DNA of 64,000 bases from Sipunculus nudus (taxonomy: Eukaryota; Annelida; Sipuncula; Golfingiida; Sipunculidae): positions 85,028,142 through 85,092,141 of the forward strand of contig CM049306.1 of NCBI GenBank assembly GCA_026874595.1, read 5' to 3'. The notes under the pieces were generated by a model that did no database searches, was not told the origin of the DNA, and saw only the letters and a program-made list of their open reading frames with translations. The stretch's first letter is position 1. Each line of letters begins with the position of its first letter. The translations under genes and the position numbers were made by a program. Below are positions 36,409-49,000 of this stretch, one piece after another.

Positions 36409-37109
36409 CTACGCTCTTTACACAGCACTTAAACTATAGGTCTACTTCCTATATGGTAAGCGCTGTTTGTTATGACCTCGTATCCTGAATTGCTACACCA
36501 GAGGGGAGCACTGTATTTTTGTCCAATCAGATGAGACCTTGTGCTGGAAGACACGGGCAAGCGAAGAATACACAGAGCCAATCATGTTCATTTTGTTTTG
36601 AGTGACATCTCATCGCCCCGGTAACCGTATGGACAGGCCACAGGCTCAGAGAGAATTGCCGCAGACGTGGTTTACTTAGGGCCTTGGGCACATAGGATGC
36701 CCGGTCGGTGAGCTGTAATTCAAACGAAACGTAACAACAAAGGCTGTGTGCACACCTCGCTGGCTGGTTTCAGTTCTGCAGACACCAGACACATGGCTAC
36801 GCTAACAAAGTCTTACTGTCAGGATCAAATTGGTCGATGATGCGAGAATGCAGAGGGAGCAATTAAAATTCGAACGTAAACTTGTCTTCAAACGGCGCTT
36901 GAAGCACAGCTATAGGTGGAGCCAGGATGCCTGTTGCGTGTTTGTATATTGGCATCTGGTTGGCTGCTTGTCACATCATACGCACGTTTTGTTCAGCGGA
37001 CAACGAACCGCCATCTGGTGTCTAAATTTATCATAAACGGTCAAAGCTGGCAGCGTGAAAATCAGTTGCTCCTTTAGAAGCGTAAGATTTCGGCTGCCTC
37101 GGGAGTGTA
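36409..37109 (+). mobile_element. Short hAT-like element (family E, copy E2)
   Basis: It begins CTACGCTC and ends GAGTGTA. Flanks are CCCCGGAC (36401-36408) and CCCAGGAC (37110-37117), an 8-bp duplication with one mismatch. It matches E1 (791-1261) in inverted orientation along its length, including CAGAGGGGAGCACTGTAT and the TCATAAACGGTCAAAG block. It is about 230 bp longer than E1, with an extra central part (roughly 36675-37010). There is no transposase. Confidence 0.65.
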
Positions 37110-37117
37110 CCCAGGAC

Positions 37118-40100
37118 CCAAAGATGCAGTAGTTTTTGGTGACACCTGGGTATAAATGAAAGGATGGGTGTACAGCATCCTTTCACATAGTCTCAAACCA
37201 AATTGGAATTATGCAGATGTTCACAGATTTATCCAGATGTTCATTAAAGATGGAGGTGTTTTTACCTCCTCAAAGAAGTGAAAAAAATATTATATTTACA
37301 TAGTATCTATTACACTACAGGGCTTTTATAATTTAGGTCATTCCCCTCAAAGAGTGTCTACTATATAAGTTTGTATGGTTTTTGAGAAGCAGCAATTCAT
37401 CCCCTGGTCCCTTTCCAGCCTATTATAACCATTGCAAAGAACAATCCTGCTCTTGGTACTCTTGGAGAAAGATTGCAAAGCTATCGGATCTCACTGATGA
37501 TAATTACAGGTACAATCCCAGGAAGGGGCACAAAGCCACAATATTCATTATTACCAGAATGGTAGAATTTCATGTCTTAATGATAGCCATGACTTCTTGA
37601 TTATCAGACTCCTATAAAAGCTCTAGTTCATGAAAATTAATTTCAGCATACACCATGCAATATTCCCCAACCACTGGGTATTGTCTGTAGAGCCATGCTG
37701 TCAGTCTTTAAAAATCTGGTCACATGATTCGTAAACTGAGGTATTTATCCAGAATATAAATAAAAAAGAGAATAGGTCTCCTGGCTGATTGTATGTGATC
37801 ACAATATATTCAGAATGTATGGTCTCAAGTAAAATGTCAAGGGATGTTCTGATTAGAGCTGGTTATTGTTAGATCAGGCCATGCAGTGTATTGACATGCT
37901 GGTCTTTAATGAACTTCCCCCATTTTAATTAATTGGCTACAGACATTGAAGCACCAGGGCAGTTTATCCTCCCCACAATCTGTTACATCCCTTTCAGTAA
38001 TTTATTGTCATGAATCTGATGGGAATTATCAAGTCACTGAATGTTTTGTCCCCATCTTGTGACTTGAATACAGAAAACCAGATAAGAGAAGAAATCTGTG
38101 TTAGGCTAAAGGGATCAATAGCAAAAACTAACATTTTTAAACATTCTGTAATATATAATGTTTTCTTGAATGACAAGTATGCCTACTGACTGTTGTGGTA
38201 TCAAATTTACATTAAATGTATAACATTAAAATTAAACCTTAAACATGAGTGAAATATTCAGCTCATCTGCAGTACAATTACCATTTTTTCTACAACTGTG
38301 AATACAATGAAAAAATGGTCTGCTGAATGTTCCCTTGACCCCTCCCATATACTTGTCTTACTTTGCTCTTGTCAGATCTTAAATAAATCCATTTTCTGTG
38401 TACAAGCACTATTGCCATAGTTATATCACCATTCTTCCTTGCTTATATTTCCTACTCTCTTTTCTTTATCTTTATAATATCCATGATAGATAGCTACAAA
38501 GTCCTCTTTCTTGAACTTTTCAATAAACAACTTCTATAAATGGTTTCCAGTAGCAGTATTGTACACATCTGTTTCAGTTTTCTTTTGTGGATTCTTTATA
38601 AATGTCAACTCCTTGCAGTGTTGTTAAAACTTATTTAGAAATTGCAGGTTCTCTCTGATGGGTCAAGTTATTTTAGCTGAGATTTATCCAGGTGAACACC
38701 AACCAAGGAGTTTTCTGCTGCTCATGATGATATACCTGTTCATTCACTGAATCACTGACAGCCCAGTTTGACTCCCTATATTTTCATGCCCAGGTCAGGA
38801 ACAGGATTTTCAAGCAGGAATATTGTACAATTGTTTGTGATAGTGCAGGTGATTAAGTCTTTTAGTCAAAATTTGCCTTGGAGTCATACTTCTTTCAGTG
38901 ATTTTCGGTTCCCAGCTAACCTAGAAATCAGAAGAAAAAAAAACCAGAAAAATGAGTTTTCCCATATGCCTGACTGGATGTGATTTAGTGAAAAATGCCT
39001 GGAAAGAGTAAGGGAATTTTATTGGTCCAAAAGAGAATGTGGCAAGTCTGTTATATTTGTACAGGAAACATCCATTATATGAATGGCTAAGATGGCATTT
39101 AAATGGTGAAATTCCTGATATAGGTCAAAATAATTATTTTTGAATTTTGAAAATTCAGCATGGAAATATCATAGGAAAAATCAGGAATAATGTTTTGCTG
39201 TGAACCCTGGTTATCCCAGTGTCTGTTTTATTCCAGTATATAATTGAGAAAATGTGGTAGCTTTAATTTCTATGTTGATATATAATGGACACATATATAA
39301 TTGTTATTTTCCTCCTACTGTGCCACTGCAATTCATTGCACCCTGTAATAGACAATGGTTGTGGTCCTTAGGCAGAATTAATAAAGAACATGGTGACTTT
39401 CTGAATTCATGAGATAACATATCACATATTTGCTGTTTTGTTATCAAATATGACATGAAAAGTTGGAAAAGGCTTATTTCAAGCATATGGAAATCAGGAA
39501 ACACTGGAGATAGCATTCTTTGTATCTAAGTGGGCAAGGAACTTAACACGATTCCATGTCATGTTGCAGGTGATAAATAACTTTGTTCATATAACTGATG
39601 TCACCTAGGTCAGTGAGTGATCTCTTTCATCCATTATGCGTGTGACCTTTTTACCTTTCATATTCTTGATGGCTTTGTCCTATCTGCACCTGGAGAGTCA
39701 TTGTCACCTTAGTGGTAATGTTAGATGGGAGGTACGTTTATTTTTAACCAAAGCTGTGATGGATCTGAAATGAGTTGGCTGGTGTTAATCAGGACCTGGT
39801 ATTTACAGAGTGAATTCCTAATTTGACTCCAGACAACGATTTCCTTTGTAGCCTGAACCCTTGCAGAATCAGCTGCCTGAGTCTGTACTGTGAATGAAGA
39901 GCAGTGGTCACAGACTGCCTCCTGGCTACTGAACTTTCATTCTCACCCTTTCTTTAATGAACAAGCTGGTCAAGTCAGAGGTCACTGACTGAGCCAGAGA
40001 AATGCTTTTTGAGCCACAAATAAACTGTTTTAGCTGGAAGTATACTGGCTAAACCTGAATCACTTTGGTTGAGCTAGAGTAATACTGGTAGAGCCAGAGG

Positions 40101-40475
40101 TGTCCTTATTAAACTGTTGTCATGCTAATTGATCCAGTAATCCTACTATAATTTGAGAATTTGGACATGGTCAGAAAAAGCATTATTCCACTTTAAACTT
40201 TGCTGGTACACATCCCCTTGTTACCAAACTCTTTCTGCAGACAGGTTCTCCCCTTGACACTGTCCTTGGAGTACTTGTGTGTTGCATCCCCTCACCCTTT
40301 TCAAACCCTGACAGGTTTATTTCTCCCAGTTTCTGAAACCATATATGGGGGCTGCCATTTTGCATACACATTAAAACCCGGATACTACAGGACAAAATGT
40401 GGAAATGATTGGTGAACCACTACTATGTTGAGTTAAATTTTCACCATTTTCAGAACAGTTAAAAGAGAACTTGAG
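37118..40475. other. Anonymous DNA with exon-like stretches and a degenerate short repeat
   Basis: No gene is recognised. Exon-like stretches are 37419-37509 (listed separately) and 39852-39893, where TTTCCTTTGTAG precedes 13 open codons and a stop. Around 39985-40145 a degenerate repeat of GAGCCAGAG/GAGCTAGAG-type words recurs about every 20-40 bases. None of this is decisive. Confidence 0.35.
37419..37509 (+). other. Candidate 91-nt exon
   Basis: A strong acceptor (CCCTGGTCCCTTTCCAG) precedes 91 bases that are open in two frames and end at TTACAG/GTACAA. One frame contains WRKIAKLSDLTDDNYR and the other NPALGTLGERLQSYR; both look protein-like, but neither is a family I recognise. No partner exon was found nearby, and 91 nt open in two frames can occur by chance. 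Confidence 0.22.
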
Positions 40476-42246
40476 TCCAAAATTCAGCATAATGTTAGAT
40501 GTCCCCAAGATCTCCTACCAAGGCGAAAACTGGGTCTTTGCGACTTCGTTCCTTTGAGAAATTAAGGAAAAACCTCAATTTTTTATTAAAATCCTATTTT
40601 CACACTTCAGGACTGCCTATTATCAAAACCACTCATCTGTTTTTCCTCATATTTACCATAAATTATCCTCTATATAGTTCCTATGTACATGCCAGAAATT
40701 AAGTCTGTAAAGTATAAATTCTTTAAGTTATGGGCCCAAACATAATGGATTTTGTAAAAAATCAGGAAAAATAATAACTCACTTAACATGAAAAATTTTG
40801 AAACAAGAGTCTATTTTCTCAAGTATATAACTATTTTTAATTAAGATTCAATTGTTTTCCCAAAATTAGATCTGAATTTTGTAAATTTTTTAAGTTATTA
40901 GCATAAAAAAAAAATCAGTACCTTAAATTTTGCCCAACTTTGACCATGGCACGTTTTTTTCCTGTAAGCACCATTGAGTTAATTTTCACAGCATGTAAAC
41001 ATAAATATTTAGTTTGTCTTAATCTGAAATTTGAAAATAAAAGCTTGAAAATTAAGCTAGTATATTTTAATTTTTTCTGTAGTCACTTGCAATGATTACA
41101 GATGCAGGGTCCCACTCCAGGTCACTGGAAGTCAGCTATGCCAGGGTTTCTGATTTGTTACAGTCACTGGGGGAGATCCCCTGCTGTGACAGGTGTACAG
41201 TTATTCTCATATCACCACCTCAATAATCCCCCCCCCCCCCCCCCCCGCGAACCCAACCCACCAAGTGTTATGGAGTAATTGTTATTGTTTTCACTGATCT
41301 CCTTAATTGTAATGCTGTTTCCACTCCAATATGCAAAAACTTTCCTTGAAAAAATAATTCAAGGTGTAATCCAGAAGATGCAATGTTGTGTAATGTAGCA
41401 TTTTTAAAGAAATCAATTTTCTTTTAAATGATTTTAACAAATATAATTGAACCCATCAGTATGCTTAAATTATTATAAAACATGAAGCACATTATGGATA
41501 AATAAAGACACAATTAAAAATTATGAAATCTAAATCAAGTATTATTTTTAGATATTTATTGTTATGCAGATTAAAAAAAATATATTTTTGTGGTAAAAAA
41601 TAAATAAACATTTGTATGCATGATGTGGTGTTATCTGACAAGATTGAGATTTATGATGATGCAATTGAGAATTATGAATCAACTTTTATATTCAGATATA
41701 TATGTTAAATTGGAAATGTATAGAAATATAAACTTAAATTAGAAAATAATTGATGTGATAAAAAATGAGGATTTAATACAAACATTTGTTCATTATTTTC
41801 CTGCCTCAGCAGAATTTGAGATCAGGCTTTGTTTGCCCTGTTTCATGTTGTTAATTAGCTATATTTCAACTGTATACATTTCATTAAAAAAATACATATA
41901 TATTTAATAATATATATTATACAAAAAAATAGATTCAATTGAACAAATGTGTAAACTACTGAAATGTCAACAGTTAATCGAAAAACCAACTAATGATCAT
42001 GGAAATAGTACAGATCATTTGTTCACAAACTGCTCACATGCTTTAGTTTCAACATTAGGAAACACATGGTCAGGTCACAAAATATTTTTTGCAACAATTT
42101 CTTGCTCATCAATGCAAACCAATCTTATAAACCAACCATGGCCTTTATTACCTCTTCCTCTTACACTTTATCTCCGTTTGATATTATTTTAGATTTTTAC
42201 CTTCAAGGTTAACGTCAGCTGAGCACAGTGACCCATAGGTCCCTTG
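40476..42246 (+). mobile_element. Repeat family A, copy A2 (5'-truncated, uninterrupted)
   Basis: The copy starts abruptly at TCCAAAATTCAGC (hairpin and TCCG run missing) and then matches A1 without a break to the terminus GTGACCCATAGGTCCCTTG. It is the empty-site reference for the LINE insertion in A1. A poly-C tract of variable length is at 41229-41246. Its right flank is immediately family B sequence. Confidence 0.82.
41947..42192 (+). pseudogene. 81-codon ORF of A2, possible LINE endonuclease relic
   Basis: This is the counterpart of the frame at 32533-32778, with the same start, stop and length. Differences include Gly-to-Asp, Cys-to-Ser and Ser-to-Leu changes. The same PTN...TDHLFTNC...SGHK pattern is present. 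Preservation of an open frame in both copies may reflect recent divergence rather than selection. Confidence 0.35.
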
Positions 42247-43966
42247 TTTTGCTATATGCATTGACTTAGATTTTATAGTGGAAAAAGCAAAAAAATCTTC
42301 TCATAAACTGTCCAGCCAAATTGTTCAGTGTTGCACAGACATAATCTCATAATTTCTCAAGTTTGTTTGAATAGTTCCAGTTCAGTGATTTTTGCCCAAG
42401 TTACAGGAAGCTGAACTTAATCATTTGGCCAATTGAGCATACTTAATTACAATCTGGGAAAGGACAGGAACTATCATCACAAAGGTTATGCAAATGTTGG
42501 TCACGTGAGTCATATTTGAAATTGAAGTTTTTGTGGCGCCACCTTCATTTTTTTAAGGACAAAAAGCTTGTCATTTATCCTCCGCCAGCCACTGTATTAG
42601 AATTTTTTTATGATGAAACTTTCAACGGTATGGTTAAATTCTTGGCAAAAGTTATCCTACTGTAGGGGTCTCCCATATTATAAGAATAGATCTGGTTCAT
42701 TGATTTTTTGAGTCATAGAGAGCTGAAGTTGGTCTTGTAGCCAAGAAAGCCTGTATCTGACTGAGGGGATGCAATAGTCTTCCTACAAAACTGTTGTTTC
42801 AAATTCTGTATCATTGCACAAAAATTACTTTTTGGTGATCTTGTTCAAGTTTACTTAAATGATTTTTGGCTGAATTATTGGAACTTCAACAATGAAAGGC
42901 CTGTGAGATATTTTGGTAAATGAAGCTAGTAGATTTAATGTAATAAAACTGAGCCTTATGGAGATATAAGCATATATACAGACAGCATAATTATTGGTGT
43001 CAATATCCAACTTATTTGTAAGATAAATCCATTAATAAAATATATCTGTATTCTGATTTAGCTTTCAATAGGCATCTGTTATTATCCTAAACATTTTGAT
43101 AAAAAAAAATTCTTTTAAGTATGGCAGCATGAAAAAAATAAACATTGTAGCTAAAGTCTTTCAGTATGTATAAACAGATTTGGCAACAGGTAAAGATTTT
43201 GCATCTATAAATAACTTGGCTGACTGCCATCTATTTCAGTTTTGGCAACAGGTCAAAAGTTTAGTCACTGCAGCCAGGAACAGGTCAAGTGTTCATTTAG
43301 TGCAGTGGCTGCACTTCAAGACTTGGCAATTAGCTTCGCTTGACTTGTTTGACACTACCGCTCTCAGCTGAGCTTGGTCAGCCCAGTGCACCTGACTCAT
43401 AAGAATTTTGATGTATCTGCCTGAAATTTTGGCCTGTCCATCCATCTTTGATGGCTTTCTCATACACAAGACTGATGTCGCAACCTACTATGATTTTTTT
43501 AACAGTGTATGTACCTCTGTATTTTTCAGGAGGGATATGATATATAAGCCTAAAATTTGCCATATTTGTACATCTCAAAAAGCTTTATTGTATAAAAGAC
43601 TTATATTTAATGTGGCATCACCCACAATTGTTTTTGGTTTCATGCATCTGTGCACATCACTTGAGATTGGTTTTAAGGATCTGCCTGAAATTTTGCATCT
43701 CCATACACCCTCATTAGCTTTCTCATACACAAGACTTGTAGCGCCACCTACAGTCATTTTTGTGATGTATATACATCCATGCCAGGATTTCAGGAGTGAT
43801 GTTTGTGTAATTGGCGCTTTTACTCAGGTTCAAATGTTTAGTACTTGCATCGTACATATACATGTCACACATGTTCTTGAAAAGAAATGGTCAAGCATAT
43901 TATCATGAAAGCATTATCATGATGTATATCCCATTGCACAGGTTTGCATGAGGCCTGTAGGCCTTG
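42247..43966 (+). mobile_element. Repeat family B, copy B4 (5'-truncated)
   Basis: B sequence begins at once after the A2 terminus, at GCTATATGCATTGACTTAGA, and runs to AGGCCTGTAGGCCTTG (43951-43966). It has no nested element, so it serves as the empty site for A0 (at about 42845) and H (at about 43080). Part of a GGTGGCGCCACC-type palindrome is at about 42533. No ORF is recognisable; the 166-codon frame at 43408-43908 runs through diverged repeat units. Confidence 0.6.
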
Positions 43967-45797
43967 TTTATATTTTTCTCCAGGATTGGCTGGTCTTGAT
44001 GAGACACAAGGATAATAGGTATACTCACTGTAAACTATCCCTGTAGTCAATTTGATATTATATCCATATGTTTGCTCCCCAAAAAGATATAAAAAAATGT
44101 AGTTAAAGATTGTTATAGGGGCCTATTCCAGTATCTGATGTCTGTTTTCTAGAGATAATCCCTTGAATATTTTATAAAAATAGGCTTAAAAATGTCAATC
44201 CCAACACACATGCTTTTCGGTTATTTTTATATCCATTTTTTTTTACATATGGGTGTACGCAACAAAATAATCCAAACATATTCAACATCTGGTGGCAAGT
44301 CAGTTGAACCAGAGTATTGCAAATGACCTTTCAACTTCCATATATATGCAACCAACCACCTTAGGTTACATGGTGTTTCCATCTGTAACCATGGATGTGT
44401 TTACCCACAGCTTGTAGATAAACAAACTCAAACATCCATCGCAGAAGCATCATTAGAACCTTTCTGTACAGGAATTATCTAGAGTTTATGAAACTGTAGG
44501 CAGAGTAAGCTGGATATTACATAAATTCTATATAAGGCCAAAAAAAAAAAGGTTGGGTTCACAGCCCCTTTTTTTCAGAAATCAGTGAGGGCGGGCAATA
44601 TTTTATTTTTTACCTTTTTTGTATGTTTTGATAAAAATGTCAAATGATCAGGGGAAAACATGAAAATAACAGAATATTTTTACTGAAAAGGTAAAAGCAC
44701 TACTAAACAAAGGAAATCTTATCAAAATTGTATTTTATTATCTATTTGAAAGATGAAAATCAAAATCAAAATTTACACTTTTAGTTAAAAGGATGGCAAA
44801 TTGAGTTCGATGTCAGTTTGGTAAAATTAAGAATTATTGAAAATGAAGAAGGCATGCAGGTTCAGGCACAGACGCATTATTTAGCCTTGCACGGGTTCAC
44901 CTCGCACAAAGACACTGTCATAGCTGCTCTGGACAATTGACAGTCAAACTGCTGAGAAACTGTTATAGTGCAAACAAATTTTGGTTGTTTGTGAGGAAAA
45001 ACAAGAGCCTTGTGTAATTACTGCAGTATGTATTGTCAGAGGTCTGGCAGAAGCGTGATGCGATCATGATCTAATGTGATCCCCCTACAGACAGAGGTGT
45101 GCTGCTTGACTTTTTGTCAGTATCATTAATTCTTTGATGGGACCATTTGAGGTCGCAGATAAAAGGACCACGTCACATCCAAATACTAAATCTTGTATTT
45201 TTAGCTCAGCTGACTCTTGGCCTATAGAGCTATACTGATCGAATGCAGACCCGGGACCTGGTGTTCCCATGAGATACATCGCACTCAGGAATTTCCAGGA
45301 ATTTCTAGGATTCCTGCTGCCCCAGAAACACTTTGCCATGGAGTCAGCTGGCCTCTGCTGAATGTTCTGTTTCACTGTCATCAGCAGGAGACACTTCCAA
45401 AGGCCTGGACATGTGCTTTAAATTTATACACTGAATTACCTGCTATTTTCATAAATATATGCAGACATTCTAACTCAGAAGCAATTTATAATTAATAAAT
45501 ATTATTGTAAAACTAACAATTAAAAGGCCACTAGTTGCAAAACGCTCTTTTCAACACACTGGTGCGTCTGTTATGTCTCCAGATGTCCTTGTTGAATGTG
45601 TTTGGATTATTTTGGTCTGCCACCCACATGTTATAAACATGTTAATAAAAAAAAATAAACAGCCTGGTGTGTGATGGGATGGGGTTTTCTAGCCTATTGT
45701 TAAAGGTTCCAGGGGTTATCTTTAGTCAGATATGGGAATAGGCCACTTTAAATGTGAAATATCCATGAAGGGTCAAATGGAAGCTGAGTAGCAAGCT
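43967..45797. other. Anonymous DNA
   Basis: There is no gene. A short match to the family A 5' end (TTTTTAGCTCAGCTGACT) lies at 45197-45214 without the rest of the element. The GC-richer stretch 45085-45495 is open for about 95 codons on both strands, with no recognised family. Confidence 0.4.
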
Positions 45798-45801
45798 TTA
45801 A

Positions 45802-46070
45802 CCCTTTACTGATCACCGGTCAACTTAAGTGCACTCAAAAGTGACACCTTAAACTCCCACATAAGGCTAGGTTCTCAGAGGTCAAATATATTGCATATTT
45901 ACTTTCTGTTCTGAAGATTTCAGGATTTTAACCTAAAGCAGAATTTCTCTGTAGAAACATTTGAAAATTTGGTAAAGATACAACTAAAGCTGAGCTAGAT
46001 ATTGACTGTAATGTCATATGTTAAGAATGTCAGGAATCAGAAATCCTAAATACCGGTATACAGGAAAGGG
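45802..46070. mobile_element. TTAA-flanked MITE (piggyBac-like), 269 bp
   Basis: TTAA occurs at 45798-45801 and 46071-46074. The terminal repeats are CCCTTTACTGATCACCGGT and, read inward on the other strand, CCCTTTCCTGTATACCGGT: 19 bp with a few mismatches. TTAA duplication and a CCC start are characteristic of piggyBac elements. There is no coding capacity. The left end is identical over CCCTTTACTG to insertion D. Confidence 0.8.
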
Positions 46071-46074
46071 TTAA

Positions 46075-49000
46075 TCAGTATACAAAAATGCACTAAGGGC
46101 AGCTTCCTTGTACATTCTCACAATTCAGAAAAGGCTATTTATGGCCATCAGAAAGAATTATTATAAGCCAGCTTTAAGAAAAAAACCAAGAAGTTATTAT
46201 TAAAAAATGTTGTTGTATTTGCTCGGTAGGAGTTGTTTTCCTGTAGTGTTTTATTGCTCTTATTTATTAAGAAAATATAGGGGCGAGGGGTTTGAACAGC
46301 TCCAAATAATTTAAAAGTTTGTTTTTAAATTACCAGGCAAATAATTTAAGGATGAACATTTCATGGATTTTACAGCATTGTTTACGTCCAGGGGTTATAA
46401 CATTAGTCATGAATACATGACTCAGTAGTCATTTATATTGAACTTGAGGCCCACTGGAGTGGTGGTATAAGTCATATGGGGAACTCCAGTGCAAGGGCCA
46501 TCCATCCTTTTGCATTACTATGGTTGTAAACATTTGGTTATGTTAACATTTGGCAAAAGCTAATGAATTAACACAAGAGAATACATGTGAACTCACTAAC
46601 TGAAGTGTAAATCCAATTGCTACAGAAACCAATCATTTCCTGTGTCACACACAATGAAGCCATCTCACAGTAACCCATGCAAGATATGCTGATACAAATG
46701 CAGTCAGGAAGTTCATGGGATTAATACAAGGATGTTTACCAATATTCTGTGTTATAAAAATTTCTCTCGCACATAGTAGGTGTTGTTAGAAATTACACAA
46801 ATATATCTGACCATTTTCAGGTTAAATTGACAGCATACCTGAAGGCCTTTAGGTGTCAAATATGCTGAAAATATTTGTAGCCTCATCAAATGTTACAATG
46901 TGATTCTTGACATTACAAAGCACACCACTCTGACGGGATGGTGTAGACTCTTATTTTAGAGTTAAAATGCTGCTATTATATCATGTGATTAGACAACTGT
47001 CTATGAAGCATGATTTGTGATGTCTCTGAGTATAATTACATCAGTCCCTTGCCATGTTGTGACATCACAGGGCAGGTGCCACGGAAAGAAATGTAAATTT
47101 GCAGATCAGGATACTGTATTATGATGCTTGTTGATTTCTTTGTGTTCATATAGTCCAAAAGTAAAAGTGCACAGTGTTTATTTCGCAAGACATATTTTCA
47201 TATATGTTAATACTTATTTCTCACTTCAGGACCTAGAGACGATGTCACAAGAGTTGGTACGTGTGACAAAGGGGACAGACAACCAGCACTGAGGCAAGAG
47301 TGCTGACAGCAAGATTGGAGTGTATGAATTAAGGAATTCAGCAATAACAGCGCTCTGTCAGTCACCTGGCCCAGGCCATGATCCTCGTACAATCACACTG
47401 GACCTCGAGGGACCATTGTACAATTACTCATTAGTAGCAGCAACATGTGAGCATCACATGTCCATTGTTGTGCGGCTCCATGCCATCTTGTACATCAGAT
47501 TTGAAGTCGGAATCTCAGAATAATCCGATTATAATTGTGTGTTCTGTATGTATATTCTAGTCATTCTATGTGATCATTAGTCAGTGGCTGTGTCTTAGAA
47601 CAGTAAGGTACAGACAGGCTTACATCATTAGAGAAAAAAATTCATCTAATTCACATAGTACCAATATTGTATGTATATAGCTGTAATTTTATACATATGT
47701 GGTTTTGTAGTATTTTAAGGTGTAAAAATACACTGATATTGTGTTTTCTTTACACAGAATATCATAGTATCAGAGATGAATGTTCACTCAGTGTTCTAGG
47801 TCATAGAAATATAAAATGTTGGTTACTGTGATGGCGTTAATAGAAATCATACTGCAGTCATGAGAATGTACTAGGCCAGCATTTTGTAATTTATATAGAT
47901 TTAAGGTAAGTCTGGAGTGAACATACAAGACCTGGCATATCTTAAGATCATGAGAATATCCCATCTGTGTCTGTGGAAAATGCATAATTAAGTAAACCAG
48001 GGCAAGGCATAATATGGTGTTTCCTGTTCCTGCCAAACATGATCCCAAACTTCAGGGATTTGAAGGATATGGTGATCAGCCATGATCTGGACTGTTAATC
48101 AAATAAAATGACATTGACTGGAGGTAGTTCCCTACATATTCAGGTGTCCAGCTTGGAGAGGTGTTCATAGTGGCAAGTTCCATTGTATAATCCTAACATA
48201 ATAAGATATGCCAAACCAAGCCAAAATATATCTCAAAATGGAAGGGAGTGAATTTGCTTCCAGATTAGAAATCTAATGTATGTGAGATGTCATTGGAATG
48301 GGTACCATGTACTTTAATTCTGTGCATATCAAGGAAAAGAGTTGTAAGGCTTGGTCCATAGTTGACATTTAACACAGACATACCAGTATGCTAGAAATTT
48401 TGTAACCACTGATGCTGAGAAGACACTGCTGATTCAGAGAGAAATAACACAGCAGTAACACTGGTGTACTTTGTTGTCATTAAAGGACATTGATCGTTGA
48501 ATTTTATTTGTAACTAGACTTCTTGTAACTGTCATATGACAGTAGCAGATGGCATAGAAATGTTCAGAATGATATTTGATGGCATTTTTATGCATTTGCT
48601 ACCTGGTGGAGATATTTGATAAAAAGAAAATTGACATTGAAAATCTTAAATAAAATCCCTTTTTGAGTCCTATGACCTTGGAAAATAGGTCAAGGTCACT
48701 GAAACTGAGTGAGAGTAAGTATTGTATTGTAGTAAGGTACATCTTGAGTAAGCATCAATGAAATTGTATAGGAAAATTGGGAGAATAATGATAATAATAA
48801 TAAGAAGAATGCCACAAACAAATATCTCAGCCCATGGATAGTTATTGATAGGTGGAGATCCAGAGTAACTCCTATTCAGTAAATCATGGTTGTGAACCAC
48901 CTACCATATGTATACACTTGACAGTAATAAGTGTGCATGCTTTTATTACTGATTTGTTCCACCAGGAGGTGTGATTTTTACCTTTCTTTTATGTCATAAG

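Noticed and set aside
43408-43908. 166-codon + frame
   Set aside because: It runs through repeat family B. Equivalent positions in B1-B3 are not open, and the start codon choice is arbitrary.
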